DNA of 64,000 nucleotides from SIG299 sp964544055 (GTDB lineage: Bacteria > Bacillota > Clostridia > Lachnospirales > Lachnospiraceae), in assembly GCA_964544055.1 (NCBI GenBank), contig CAZJAA010000004.1, positions 62,001 to 126,000 on the forward strand. The letters are read 5' to 3'. The notes below the pieces were generated by a model. It had not been told where the DNA came from, searched no databases, and saw nothing but the letters and a program-made list of their open reading frames with translations. Positions 23,621-31,277 of this stretch are shown here, piece after piece (position 1 is the first letter of the stretch; each line of letters begins with the position of its first letter). The position numbers were made by a program, and so were the translations under genes.

Positions 23621-24499
23621 TTACTGCTCTTGAAAATATGTATCAATGCCATCACAGATAGCCTGAATCATTTTATCCTGATATGCTTCTGACCAGAGAT
23701 TCGTATCTTCTTCCTTATTGGACATAAAGCCAAGCTGCAGGACTGCTACCGGAATCTTACTGTAGTTAATTGCTGCCACCTTATCATTTTCCTGCACGCC
23801 TCGGTCTTTTGTTCCGGTTTCGGCAATCAGATTATTTTGAAGCAGCTTAGCAAGACGCTTGCATTCAGGGTATATATTTCCGACAAATTCATTGCTCTGG
23901 GATGGAATCTGGGTGTAAATTCCCTTTGCTTCCGTATTAGAAGCAGCATCTGCCTGAATACTTAAATAAACCTCTGCTCCGCTTTCGTTTGCAAACTGTG
24001 CACGTTCTGCATTACTGATTTTAACATCTGCTTCTTCGTGCGTCAGTACTACTTCGTAGCCGCGTGCTTCAAGCTCTGTCTGTAAACGCTTGGTAAACAG
24101 TAATGTCCACTCATATTCCCGCTTGCTGGTTGTGGTACTTGTTGCACCGTAAGACATTTTTGCTGTACCTGTGGATGCTCCCGGACCGATTGGTTCTTCC
24201 TCAGACATCTGGCTCTTCTGCTGCCCAGGATCTAAAGCGATTTTATGTCCTCCTGCCGGTGCTTTGGTTGGCTCCGGTGTTGGAGTATCCGTTGGTTTCG
24301 GTGTTGGTGTACCCGTTGCTTCTCCTGACGGATTAATCGGAGATGTTGGAATTGGAGTTACTGTTGTACTTCCTGTCTGATTTTTCTCTGTATCCTTGCT
24401 ATCCTTAACTGCGGTCATTACACCTAAAACCACAGTAATCACCAAAAGAATTGCTACCACACAAAACATAACTTTTGTCAATGTACTTAACTGCTTCAT
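23621..24499 (-). CDS. amidase_3-like protein lacking the zinc ligands (probable pseudoenzyme)
   Basis: 292 residues: an N-terminal membrane anchor (VMFCVVAILLVITVVLGVM), a Pro/Thr linker (PTPKPTDTPTPEPT), and an N-acetylmuramoyl-L-alanine amidase (Amidase_3) fold from about residue 85. In active enzymes zinc is held by His in DPGH, a Glu, and His in S-x-H-A, and a late Glu is catalytic. Here the motifs read LDPGQQ, LSIQADA and VLQLGFMSN: Gln at both histidines and at the late glutamate. The middle Glu (REYEWTL) remains. The intact paralogue at 31278-32162 has DPGH, RVHADG and ILEMGF. It probably binds peptidoglycan or a partner without cleaving. AAGGAGGGTAATCT precedes the ATG; truA follows after 10 bases. 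Confidence 0.85.
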   Translation of the reverse strand: MKQLSTLTKVMFCVVAILLVITVVLGVMTAVKDSKDTEKNQTGSTTVTPIPTSPINPSGEATGTPTPKPTDTPTPEPTKAPAGGHKIALDPGQQKSQMSEEEPIGPGASTGTAKMSYGATSTTTSKREYEWTLLFTKRLQTELEARGYEVVLTHEEADVKISNAERAQFANESGAEVYLSIQADAASNTEAKGIYTQIPSQSNEFVGNIYPECKRLAKLLQNNLIAETGTKDRGVQENDKVAAINYSKIPVAVLQLGFMSNKEEDTNLWSEAYQDKMIQAICDGIDTYFQEQ

Positions 24500-24645
24500 A
24501 GATTACCCTCCTTGTTGTAAAAATGCTACTGTTTGTTGCTGACAAGTTCAGTAACATAAAATCTGCCTGATATCAGCATATCACATTTCAAATTTTTTTT
24601 CCACAAGATTTAAAAAAAAGAATGTGCCTTGGCAAATTCCAATTA

Positions 24646-24675
24646 TAAAAAAAAGACTCTGACAACATCAGAGTC
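24646..24675 (-). terminator. terminator of the cysE-sigH-tRNA operon
   Basis: Arms GACTCTGA/TCAGAGTC, five-base loop, followed on the minus strand by eight U residues, five bases past the tRNA. Confidence 0.9.
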
Positions 24676-24680
24676 CCAAA

Positions 24681-24753
<73 letters not shown>

Positions 24754-24760
24754 ATTCTGC

Positions 24761-25387
24761 TTATTTCGATTCAGAAAGAATCTGGGTAAGCTTCTTTTTT
24801 ATACGTTGTAAAGCATTATCAACTGCCTTTGGCTCTTTGCCAAGCGTTTTGGCAATCTGGCTGTAATTTAAGTCTTTCATGTAAAGTTTTAAAACTTTAT
24901 GTTCCAAATCACTCAAATGCCCTACGAGTGTATATTCTAACACATCAGCACTCTCTTTGTCAAGTACTAATTGCTCCGGATTTTTATTTTTTTCAAAATT
25001 GCTTCCAAGCAGGTGTTCTAACGGGTTTTCTGTTTCTTCCGTACCTCCCATGCTGTCAATGGAAATATAATTATTTAACGGCTGGTTCTTTTGCGTATTT
25101 GAACCTTTAATGGCACTATACATCTGACGACTGATACACAATTCTGCAAAGTTCTGGAACGAAACATTTTTCTGCGCTTCAAAATCCCGAACTGCCTTAT
25201 ATAAGCCAATCATGCCTTCCTGAATCAGATCCTCCTTATCTGCACCAACCAAAAACAAGGTACGCGCCCGGCTGCGGACAAGATTTTTATACTTGTTCAT
25301 TAAAAAATCCAGAGCAGAATTATCTCCCTTTTTTATCCATTCCACAAGCACTTCATCCGTTTCCTGTTCGTAGTTTTTCACGCGCAC
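24761..25387 (-). CDS. sigH: RNA polymerase sigma-H factor (sporulation/stationary phase)
   Basis: 208 residues, alternative sigma factor that starts the sporulation programme in Bacillus and clostridia. Region 2 carries LVRSRARTLFLVGADKED and LIQEGMIGLYKAVRDF (about 35-75), with FAELCISRQM; region 4 is at the C-terminus (LSDLEHKVLKLYMKDLNYSQ, AVDNALQRIKKKL). Gene order rlmB-sigH matches Bacillus. A GTG at 25387 or a GTG two codons later could start it; both have AAGGA/AGAAGG at a fair distance. Followed directly by tRNA-Thr and a terminator. Confidence 0.93.
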   Translation of the reverse strand: MRVKNYEQETDEVLVEWIKKGDNSALDFLMNKYKNLVRSRARTLFLVGADKEDLIQEGMIGLYKAVRDFEAQKNVSFQNFAELCISRQMYSAIKGSNTQKNQPLNNYISIDSMGGTEETENPLEHLLGSNFEKNKNPEQLVLDKESADVLEYTLVGHLSDLEHKVLKLYMKDLNYSQIAKTLGKEPKAVDNALQRIKKKLTQILSESK

Positions 25388-25401
25388 CCTTCTTTCCTTT
25401 T

Positions 25402-26175
25402 TTATTTTTCCAATGCATATCTTTGTCTTACGATTTCATAAGCGAGCACTCCCATAGCCACAGAAGCATTTAAAGAATCAATCTGTCCTTTCATCGGAAT
25501 GCTTGCCGTAAAATCGCAGGTTTCCTTTACCAGTCGGCTGACTCCCTCGCCTTCGTTGCCAATCACAAGTCCAATCGGTCCGGTCAGATTCTGGCGGTAC
25601 ATTATCTCTCCATCCATATCTGCACACACAAACCACAGCCCTTCTTTCTTCAATTCTTCCATCGTCTGTACCAGATTAGTCACCTTGGCAACTGGTGTAT
25701 AATTTAATGCTCCGGCAGAGGTTCTTGCCACTGTTGCGGTAAGTCCTGCCGCACGACGCTTTGGAATAATCACTCCGTGGGCACCTGCCTGATTGGCTGT
25801 ACGGATAATTGCGCCAAGATTATGCGGATCCTCAATGCCATCCAGTAAAACAAGAAACGGTGCTTCTCCGCATTCTCTTGCCAGTGCAAGCATATCCTCC
25901 ACTTCCGCATATTCATAGGCAGCCGCATAGGCAATCGCTCCTTGATGCTTTCCAGTATCAGAAATCTGATCCAGACGCTCCTTTGACACAAAGTTGATAA
26001 TGGTGTCACCTTTTTTTGCTTCTCGTAAAATCGTTTTTATCGGACCGTCCTGACAGCCGTCCAGCAAAAACAGCTTGTCAATTGTCTTTCCGGAGCGAAA
26101 CGCTTCTATTACAGCGTTTCTCCCTTCTATTTTCGTTTCCTCTACTGTCTGGTTCTTATTTTCCGTTGTTTCCAT
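25402..26175 (-). CDS. rlmB: 23S rRNA (guanosine-2251-2'-O)-methyltransferase RlmB
   Basis: SpoU/TrmH-family methyltransferase, 257 residues. The N-terminal L30e-like RNA-binding part (IEGRNAVIEAFRSGK) is followed by the knotted SPOUT domain with its three motifs: NLGAIIRTANQAG, GLVIGNEGEGVSR and SLNASVAMGVLAYE. GGAGGAACT precedes the ATG at 26175, just 11 bases after the mrnC stop. The mrnC-rlmB-sigH order is the conserved Firmicutes arrangement. Confidence 0.94.
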   Translation of the reverse strand: METTENKNQTVEETKIEGRNAVIEAFRSGKTIDKLFLLDGCQDGPIKTILREAKKGDTIINFVSKERLDQISDTGKHQGAIAYAAAYEYAEVEDMLALARECGEAPFLVLLDGIEDPHNLGAIIRTANQAGAHGVIIPKRRAAGLTATVARTSAGALNYTPVAKVTNLVQTMEELKKEGLWFVCADMDGEIMYRQNLTGPIGLVIGNEGEGVSRLVKETCDFTASIPMKGQIDSLNASVAMGVLAYEIVRQRYALEK

Positions 26176-26186
26176 AGTTCCTCCAC

Positions 26187-26753
26187 TCACTCTTTTGCAG
26201 ACATTTCTGCTGCCTGCCCTGTTACCGGTTCCGATGCTCCTGACCGCAGCCTTTCTGTGCGTTCAGCCACCTCTGAGGGTTGTCCGGCAGCAATTTCAGA
26301 TTCTGCTTGTGTTTCCGGCACCTGTTCCTTTATAATATCTGCACCAATCTTCTCAAACCCAAGGCGGATAAGCTTTGTCATCCGCTCAAACTCGCCCTTT
26401 AAATACAGCCATCCTATCAGTGCCTCAAATCCAGTTGCTCTCCGGTAATCATGGATGCTGGCATTTTTTGCGCTGGTATAGGACTTTGCATTTCTGCCTC
26501 TTTTGTATATTGCCCTTTCTTCTTCCGTCAGTTCCTCAAAAATAGCATCTATCATCTGTGACTGGGTTACAGCCTTTGCCAGATTGCTTGCACGTCGGTT
26601 CAAACGATCCACATGGGTATTCCCCTGATGTACCAACAGGGTACGGATGACAATTTCATATGCACAATCCCCCATATATGCCAGTGTCAGCGGCGAATAC
26701 TGATTGGGATTGATGTCCGGCATATGAAAGGTATTTTTTATTGCTTTTTCCAT
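26187..26753 (-). CDS. mrnC: mini-ribonuclease III (23S rRNA maturation)
   Basis: 188 residues. An RNase III catalytic domain without the double-stranded RNA-binding domain, as in MrnC, which matures 23S rRNA ends. The motif SPLTLAYMGDCAYEIVIRT (about 20-40) contains the catalytic Asp, and GFEALIGWLYL the late Glu. The C-terminus carries an unusual Glu/Ala/Ser-rich tail of about 45 residues (VPETQAESEIAAGQ onward) not found in typical ~140-residue family members. GGGAGGAAACT precedes the ATG at 26753. Confidence 0.92.
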   Translation of the reverse strand: MEKAIKNTFHMPDINPNQYSPLTLAYMGDCAYEIVIRTLLVHQGNTHVDRLNRRASNLAKAVTQSQMIDAIFEELTEEERAIYKRGRNAKSYTSAKNASIHDYRRATGFEALIGWLYLKGEFERMTKLIRLGFEKIGADIIKEQVPETQAESEIAAGQPSEVAERTERLRSGASEPVTGQAAEMSAKE

Positions 26754-26818
26754 AGTTTCCTCCCGTTGGAACAAAACTTTTTAACGTAATCCATTCCTTT
26801 TTTCGGATAATCGACCGA

Positions 26819-28231
26819 TTACACAAGATCCCAGACTGTTCCTTCTCTGGTATCCTTAATCTGCACGCCTTTTTCGGACAATTCGGCACGGATGGCATCT
26901 GCTTTTGCAAAATCCTTGTCTTTCTTGGCAGCCTTACGTTCTTCTATTTTTGCAAGAATAAATGCTTCCAGCTCGCTGTCTACTGCCGCTACTTTTTCCT
27001 CCACCGTAAGATTCAGAGAAAGCACTTCATCAAAGCTTGCAATCAATGCCTTTTTCGTTGCATCATTCATTTCCTCCCGAAGCACATCATAAATTACGGT
27101 AATTGCCATGGAGGTATTCAGGTCATTGCACAACGCTTCCTCGAATTTTGCACGGTATGCCACAAATGCCGTTTCATCTACTACGCCATCTGCCTTTAAT
27201 TCCAACACCCTCTTGCGAAGCTTTTCATATGCCACACCGACATTGCTGAGTACCTCATAGGAAAATTCTAACGGCTTACGGTAATGCGACTGGAGACAGA
27301 AGAAACGATAAACCAACGGCTTGTACCCTTTCTGTTCCAGCAGGGAAACGGTTAAAAATTCCCCATTTGATTTGCTCATTTTCTGGTTGCCTTTTTCAGT
27401 CAGATGATGCACATGAAACCAGTAATTACACCACTTATGCCCCAGATACGACTCACTCTGCGCAATTTCATTTGTGTGATGCGGGAAGATATTGTCAATA
27501 CCACCGCAATGAATGTCCATGTATTCTCCCAGATGCTTCATGCTGATGCAGGAGCATTCAATATGCCATCCCGGATAGCCAACGCCCCATGGACTGTCCC
27601 ATTTTAATTCCTGATTATCAAATTTGGACTTGGTAAACCAAAGTACAAAATCACTCTTATTCCGTTTATTTGCGTCCTCACTGACATCATCACGCACGCC
27701 GACCATCAATTCTTGTTCGGACTGGCTGGAAAAAACATAATAGTTATCTAACCTTGAAGTATCGAAATATACATTGTCACCAGCCACATAAGCATAACCT
27801 TTTTCGATTAATTTTTCCACCATCTCAATAAAATTTTCAATGCAGTTTGTTGCCGGCTCTACCACGTCCGGACGCTTGATATTTAATTTTTCGCAGTCTG
27901 CAAAAAAGGCATCCGTATAAAATTTTGCAATTTCCATCACCGTCTTTTTTTCACGTTTTGCCCCCTTTAACATCTTGTCCTCACCGGTATCCGCATCACT
28001 GGAAAGATGTCCGACGTCCGTAATGTTCATAACCCGTTTCACATCATAGCCCACATAACGCAGCGTTTTTTCCAGAATATCTTCCATAATGTAGCAGCGC
28101 AGATTTCCAATGTGTGCAAAATGATATACAGTAGGGCCACAGGTATACATATTGATTTTTCCATCCACGTTCGGAATAAGCGTTTCCACCTTTCGTGTCA
28201 GTGTGTTAAATAAGGTAACTTTGTTTTCCAT
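26819..28231 (-). CDS. cysS: cysteinyl-tRNA synthetase
   Basis: Charges tRNA-Cys. 470 residues, class I synthetase. The HIGH-type motif reads FAHIGNLR in the conserved YTCGPTVYHFAHIGN block (about 30), the zinc site residues are present (CGPT, ECSCISM, HHTNE) and the KMSKS loop is intact (NQKMSKSNGE). AAGGAGAAAAAAG precedes the ATG. It lies in the cysE-cysS-mrnC-rlmB-sigH operon, 118 bases after cysE; a 13-bp hairpin occupies that gap. Expression should be tied to cysteine tRNA charging by the T-box ahead of cysE. Confidence 0.96.
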   Translation of the reverse strand: MENKVTLFNTLTRKVETLIPNVDGKINMYTCGPTVYHFAHIGNLRCYIMEDILEKTLRYVGYDVKRVMNITDVGHLSSDADTGEDKMLKGAKREKKTVMEIAKFYTDAFFADCEKLNIKRPDVVEPATNCIENFIEMVEKLIEKGYAYVAGDNVYFDTSRLDNYYVFSSQSEQELMVGVRDDVSEDANKRNKSDFVLWFTKSKFDNQELKWDSPWGVGYPGWHIECSCISMKHLGEYMDIHCGGIDNIFPHHTNEIAQSESYLGHKWCNYWFHVHHLTEKGNQKMSKSNGEFLTVSLLEQKGYKPLVYRFFCLQSHYRKPLEFSYEVLSNVGVAYEKLRKRVLELKADGVVDETAFVAYRAKFEEALCNDLNTSMAITVIYDVLREEMNDATKKALIASFDEVLSLNLTVEEKVAAVDSELEAFILAKIEERKAAKKDKDFAKADAIRAELSEKGVQIKDTREGTVWDLV

Positions 28232-28277
28232 TCTTTTTTCTCCTTCTGGATTTCATTATGATAATGCTTTTGTCGGT

Positions 28278-28315
28278 ATCGCAGTGATACCAGCTTTTTT
28301 CCGTATCACTGCGAT
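28278..28315. repeat. 13-bp perfect hairpin between cysE and cysS
   Basis: Arms ATCGCAGTGATAC and GTATCACTGCGAT around a 12-base loop. No U-run follows on the minus strand, so it is not an obvious terminator; it could be a processing or stability element that separates cysE and cysS message. Confidence 0.65.
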
Positions 28316-28349
28316 GTTTTACCTGTATCTGGTTTTTGCAGCATTTCTA

Positions 28350-29036
28350 TTACTTTGCAGACTGCTCACAACTGTCCTCATTTACCTGCGGACAGTGATT
28401 CAACAGCACATCAACCATCTTCGACAATCGTTCATTTTCTTTTTTCAGAGAATCAATATCATTTTTTACCGGATCCGGAAGATGCACCTGATCCATATCC
28501 TCCTGCGGAATCCTCAGGTTATCCCGTTTTACCACACGTCCCGGAACACCCACCACCGTACAGTTTGGCGGCACTTCGGAAAGAACAACCGAACCTGCAC
28601 CAATTTTTGAATTTTCTCCTACCGTAAAGGAACCGAGCACCTTGGCTCCTGCACTAATCATTACATTGTTGCCTATTGTTGGATGGCGTTTGCCCTGCTC
28701 CTTACCTGTACCGCCAAGCGTTACGCCCTGATACAGCGTCACATTATCTCCAATTACTGCCGTTTCTCCGATAATCACTCCGTTTCCATGGTCAATGAAC
28801 AAGCCCTTGCCGATTGTGGCTCCCGGATGAATTTCGATACCGGTCTTACGCACGGTAGTCTGGGAATACCATCTTGCCAGAAAGAAGAATTTGTGCTGAT
28901 AAAGCCAATGTGCCACCCGGTGTCTCATAATCGCCTTAAAGCTGGGATATAAAAAAACCTCCCATCGCGTTTTTATTGCAGCATCGCGTTCCACGATAAC
29001 CTGCATTTCCTCCTTTACGAATGAAATCAATCCCAT
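28350..29036 (-). CDS. cysE: serine O-acetyltransferase
   Basis: Makes O-acetylserine from serine and acetyl-CoA, the first step of cysteine synthesis. 228 residues: N-terminal helical part with SFKAIMRHRVAHWLYQH, then a left-handed beta-helix of hexapeptide repeats (GIEIHPGATIGKGLFIDHG, VIGDNVTLYQGVTLGG) holding the catalytic HPGA/DHG histidines. The tail after residue 190 has a coiled-coil stretch (IDSLKKENERLSKMV), longer than usual. AGGAGGCATGCT precedes the ATG at 29036; the frame is open upstream only because it runs into the T-box. Confidence 0.93.
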   Translation of the reverse strand: MGLISFVKEEMQVIVERDAAIKTRWEVFLYPSFKAIMRHRVAHWLYQHKFFFLARWYSQTTVRKTGIEIHPGATIGKGLFIDHGNGVIIGETAVIGDNVTLYQGVTLGGTGKEQGKRHPTIGNNVMISAGAKVLGSFTVGENSKIGAGSVVLSEVPPNCTVVGVPGRVVKRDNLRIPQEDMDQVHLPDPVKNDIDSLKKENERLSKMVDVLLNHCPQVNEDSCEQSAK

Positions 29037-29061
29037 AGCATGCCTCCTGTTATGCTGTACT

Positions 29062-29341
29062 GCAAAAATAAGTGGAACCGCAGATATTACCGCCTCTATC
29101 TTCCGATAGAGACGGTTACATCCGCGGTTCCACTCTACTTGAATTGCATCTGACAATTCCTCTTAAACAACAGATAACGGCTGTTTTTCCGGACAGAACT
29201 ACTTTCAACAATTTCCGTTTTCACCCTGCCAGCTCCCGGACGCACTTCACATTTTTATTACCAGAAACGCTTTCAGCCCATGGCGTTTCTTCTCTGCGGC
29301 TTTTGCAATGCTACTCTTTCCGTTCTTCGCTTTTTTGCATT
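29062..29341 (-). promoter_or_regulatory. T-box riboswitch, cysteine-specific
   Basis: The minus-strand leader carries the T-box sequence AGAGTGGAACCGCGG (around 29130-29144) and a long terminator whose arms (GTGGAACCGCGGATGTAACC and its partner) are separated by GGAA and followed by TTATTTTT at 29063-29070. A stem I-like domain precedes it; a TGC triplet in AAGTGCGTCCGG on its 3' side fits a cysteine specifier. Uncharged tRNA-Cys would relieve termination ahead of cysE-cysS. Confidence 0.9.
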
Positions 29342-29347
29342 TACTAT

Positions 29348-29376
29348 ATTCTATGCAATCCCGCTTTTTTTGTCAA
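29348..29376 (-). promoter_or_regulatory. promoter of the cysE operon
   Basis: Minus strand TTGACA (29371-29376), 17-base spacer, TAGAAT (29348-29353); the start point falls at the 5' end of the T-box. Confidence 0.8.
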
Positions 29377-29443
29377 GGTATTTAAGTCTATTTTTTTCAA
29401 ACCAGACAAAATTTTCCTACTTTGACATTGCATGCTTTTTGTC

Positions 29444-29683
29444 TTACGCAGGATTTTGAACAACGCAGATTTGTCTGGTAACGACACCGATTTCTTCAAG
29501 AGTATTTATCATGCGGTATACGGTTGCCGCACCAATTTTTCTGTCTGCCGCAGCTGCTTTGTAATAAATTTCCTTGCAACTGCTGCTGTCCTCTTTCAAA
29601 ATGATATCCAAAAGCATCAGACGCTGTTTTGTTATCCGGCATCCGTTTTCTTTTAATCTTTGTATTACAACTTCTCTTGCCAT
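29444..29683 (-). CDS. short Fur-family regulator, DNA-binding domain only
   Basis: 79 residues matching only the N-terminal winged helix of Fur/PerR proteins (NGCRITKQRLMLLDIIL, KIGAATVYRMINTLEEIGVV). Full Fur proteins are about 140-150 residues; the dimerisation and metal-binding half is absent, and the sequence after the stop shows no continuation in another frame that I can recognise. AGGTGGAAATCTT precedes the ATG. Its promoter carries two 16-bp dyads 22 bases apart, so it probably regulates itself. It is either a truncated gene or a genuine small regulator; the neat promoter favours function. Confidence 0.75.
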   Translation of the reverse strand: MAREVVIQRLKENGCRITKQRLMLLDIILKEDSSSCKEIYYKAAAADRKIGAATVYRMINTLEEIGVVTRQICVVQNPA

Positions 29684-29733
29684 AAGATTTCCACCTCGAC
29701 ATCTTTTTATTGTATTCGATTTTCACGAGTCTG

Positions 29734-29749
29734 GTTAGTTTCCTCTAAC
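29734..29749. promoter_or_regulatory. operator dyad 2 of the Fur-like gene
   Basis: GTTAGTTTCCTCTAAC, five paired bases on each side, 22 bases (about two helical turns) from dyad 1. Confidence 0.65.
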
Positions 29750-29755
29750 TCCATG

Positions 29756-29771
29756 GTTAGTTTACACTAAC
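29756..29771. promoter_or_regulatory. operator dyad 1 of the Fur-like gene, overlapping the -10
   Basis: Perfect palindrome GTTAGTTTACACTAAC (six paired bases each side) covering the -10 hexamer at 29759-29764. Confidence 0.75.
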
Positions 29772-29787
29772 TAATTTAAAATGTCAA
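29759..29787 (-). promoter_or_regulatory. promoter of the Fur-like gene
   Basis: Minus strand TTGACA (29782-29787), 17-base spacer, TAAACT (29759-29764). Confidence 0.7.
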
Positions 29788-29811
29788 GAGCTTTTCATAC
29801 GTTATTGATAA

Positions 29812-30387
29812 TTATCTTTTATGACAGCCCGGACAGCCGGTACAAACCGTGCCCACCTCCATGTCAGCATCATAAACATACGCACTTCCAATCGTTCCTT
29901 CAAAAGACAAATCTTTCACACTTTCCAAAAGGCACACCGCCTGAGAAGCAATTCCTTCCCCGGCACCGGTAAAACCAAGCCCCTCTTCGGTCGTAGCCTT
30001 CACATTCACCTGGGAAATATCCATCTTAAGGACCGCTGCAATGTTGGCACGCATTTCTTCAAGATACGGTGCCAGCTTCGGCTTCTGGGCAATAATCGTG
30101 GCATCAATATTTTCAATCAGGAATAATTCTTCATCCAGCAGCCGCTTTACCTCTTTTAAAAGCTCCATACTGGAAATGCCCTGGTATTTCTCCTCCGAAT
30201 CTGGAAAATGCTTTCCAATATCTCCAAGTGCCGCTGCACCTAAAAGAGCATCCATTACAGCATGCAGCAGTACATCCGCATCCGAATGTCCCAATAAGCC
30301 CTTTTCGTAAGGAACCACCACACCACCAAGTATCAATGCCCTATCCTCTGTCAGACGATGCACATCATATCCTGTTCCGATTCGCAT
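29812..30387 (-). CDS. ispF: 2-C-methyl-D-erythritol 2,4-cyclodiphosphate synthase with Cys-rich C-terminal tail
   Basis: Fifth step of the MEP isoprenoid pathway. 191 residues; the core of about 158 is standard (MRIGTGYDVHRL, GHSDADVLLHAVMDALLGA, GDIGKHFPDS, KATTEEGLGFTGAGEGIA) with the zinc ligands Asp8, His10 and His42-region intact. The last ~33 residues are extra and end VCTGCPGCHKR, a CxxCxxCH cluster that could bind metal. AAAGGAGGAAACAAAA precedes the ATG. It stands between the methyltransferase gene and the Fur-like gene. Confidence 0.94.
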   Translation of the reverse strand: MRIGTGYDVHRLTEDRALILGGVVVPYEKGLLGHSDADVLLHAVMDALLGAAALGDIGKHFPDSEEKYQGISSMELLKEVKRLLDEELFLIENIDATIIAQKPKLAPYLEEMRANIAAVLKMDISQVNVKATTEEGLGFTGAGEGIASQAVCLLESVKDLSFEGTIGSAYVYDADMEVGTVCTGCPGCHKR

Positions 30388-30481
30388 TTTTGTTTCCTCC
30401 TTTTTTCTGACGTACTCTCAAAATTTTCTGAATGAGGCATTCCGGGAGTACATCCTATTCTGTTCTGATTTTCCGGTTTGC

Positions 30482-31129
30482 TTATTTCTTTTCCGTCGAA
30501 CTTATCTTTTTCTGCTTCTGCGCATACTTTCTTTGCAATTTTTTCGAAAGTATCTGCTCGTTCTTCTTTTCTTTTTTCAGCTTTCTTGTGCCTCGTTTTT
30601 CAGCAATAAACACATAGTAACCGTCCTTTTCCTTTACCGTCGCACCGCCAAATACCGATGACAGCTTATTTCTGTACCAGTCCAGCCGCTTTGTCACCAT
30701 TACCATTTTACCGCCTACAACCAATTTTTGAAATCCATCCTCAATAAAATGCTTTGCTACAGCAAAATCTGTATGATACGGTGGGTTGCTGAGTATCATC
30801 GTAAATTTGTTTTCTGGAATGTCTGTTAGTCCGTCACTCCGGCGGACAAGCAGATTTTCCACACCGTTTATTTTTGCATTCTGTTTGGAAAGCTCCACAG
30901 CGTTTTCAGAAACATCACAAAGAACCACGTTTTCTGCTCCAATCTGCTTTGCCGCCAGAATACCCACAATACCGCAGCCACAGCCCAAATCCAGCACCTT
31001 ATCCTCCGGCGAAAAGCTGACAAATGACAACATTGCCCTTGTGCCTTTGTCGATTGCCGTTGGTGAAAAAACCTGTTCATTGGTCTGTAAGGTTAAATTT
31101 ATCCCTTGTATTTCTTCTTCAAACTGCAT
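30482..31129 (-). CDS. RsmC-like class I methyltransferase
   Basis: 215 residues, MTS (methyltransferase small) domain as in 16S rRNA guanine-N2 methyltransferases RsmC/RlmG. SAM motif DLGCGCGIVGI (about 48-58), catalytic NPPYH (about 117-121). The last ~35 residues are very Lys-rich (KLKKEKKNEQILSKK), consistent with RNA contact. GGAGTAAAT precedes the ATG. The gap to the amidase gene upstream is about 150 bases; ispF follows after about 95. Confidence 0.85.
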   Translation of the reverse strand: MQFEEEIQGINLTLQTNEQVFSPTAIDKGTRAMLSFVSFSPEDKVLDLGCGCGIVGILAAKQIGAENVVLCDVSENAVELSKQNAKINGVENLLVRRSDGLTDIPENKFTMILSNPPYHTDFAVAKHFIEDGFQKLVVGGKMVMVTKRLDWYRNKLSSVFGGATVKEKDGYYVFIAEKRGTRKLKKEKKNEQILSKKLQRKYAQKQKKISSTEKK

Positions 31130-31277
31130 ATTTACTCCGTTTCTATTGCTTTTTCATTGTCCTTTTTCTGAACCGCATGTAGCCGGACATCCGGTTAAAA
31201 CTGTTTTCCTGACAAAAACCTTTACACTTTCCCGGTCAGCCAGCTGTTTACAAACTACATTTGCTGCGTACCTGTTT

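Noticed and set aside
29036..29156. Possible N-terminal extension of CysE
   Set aside because: The extra frame runs through the T-box antiterminator and terminator; the ATG at 29036 has a perfect ribosome site and the family start.
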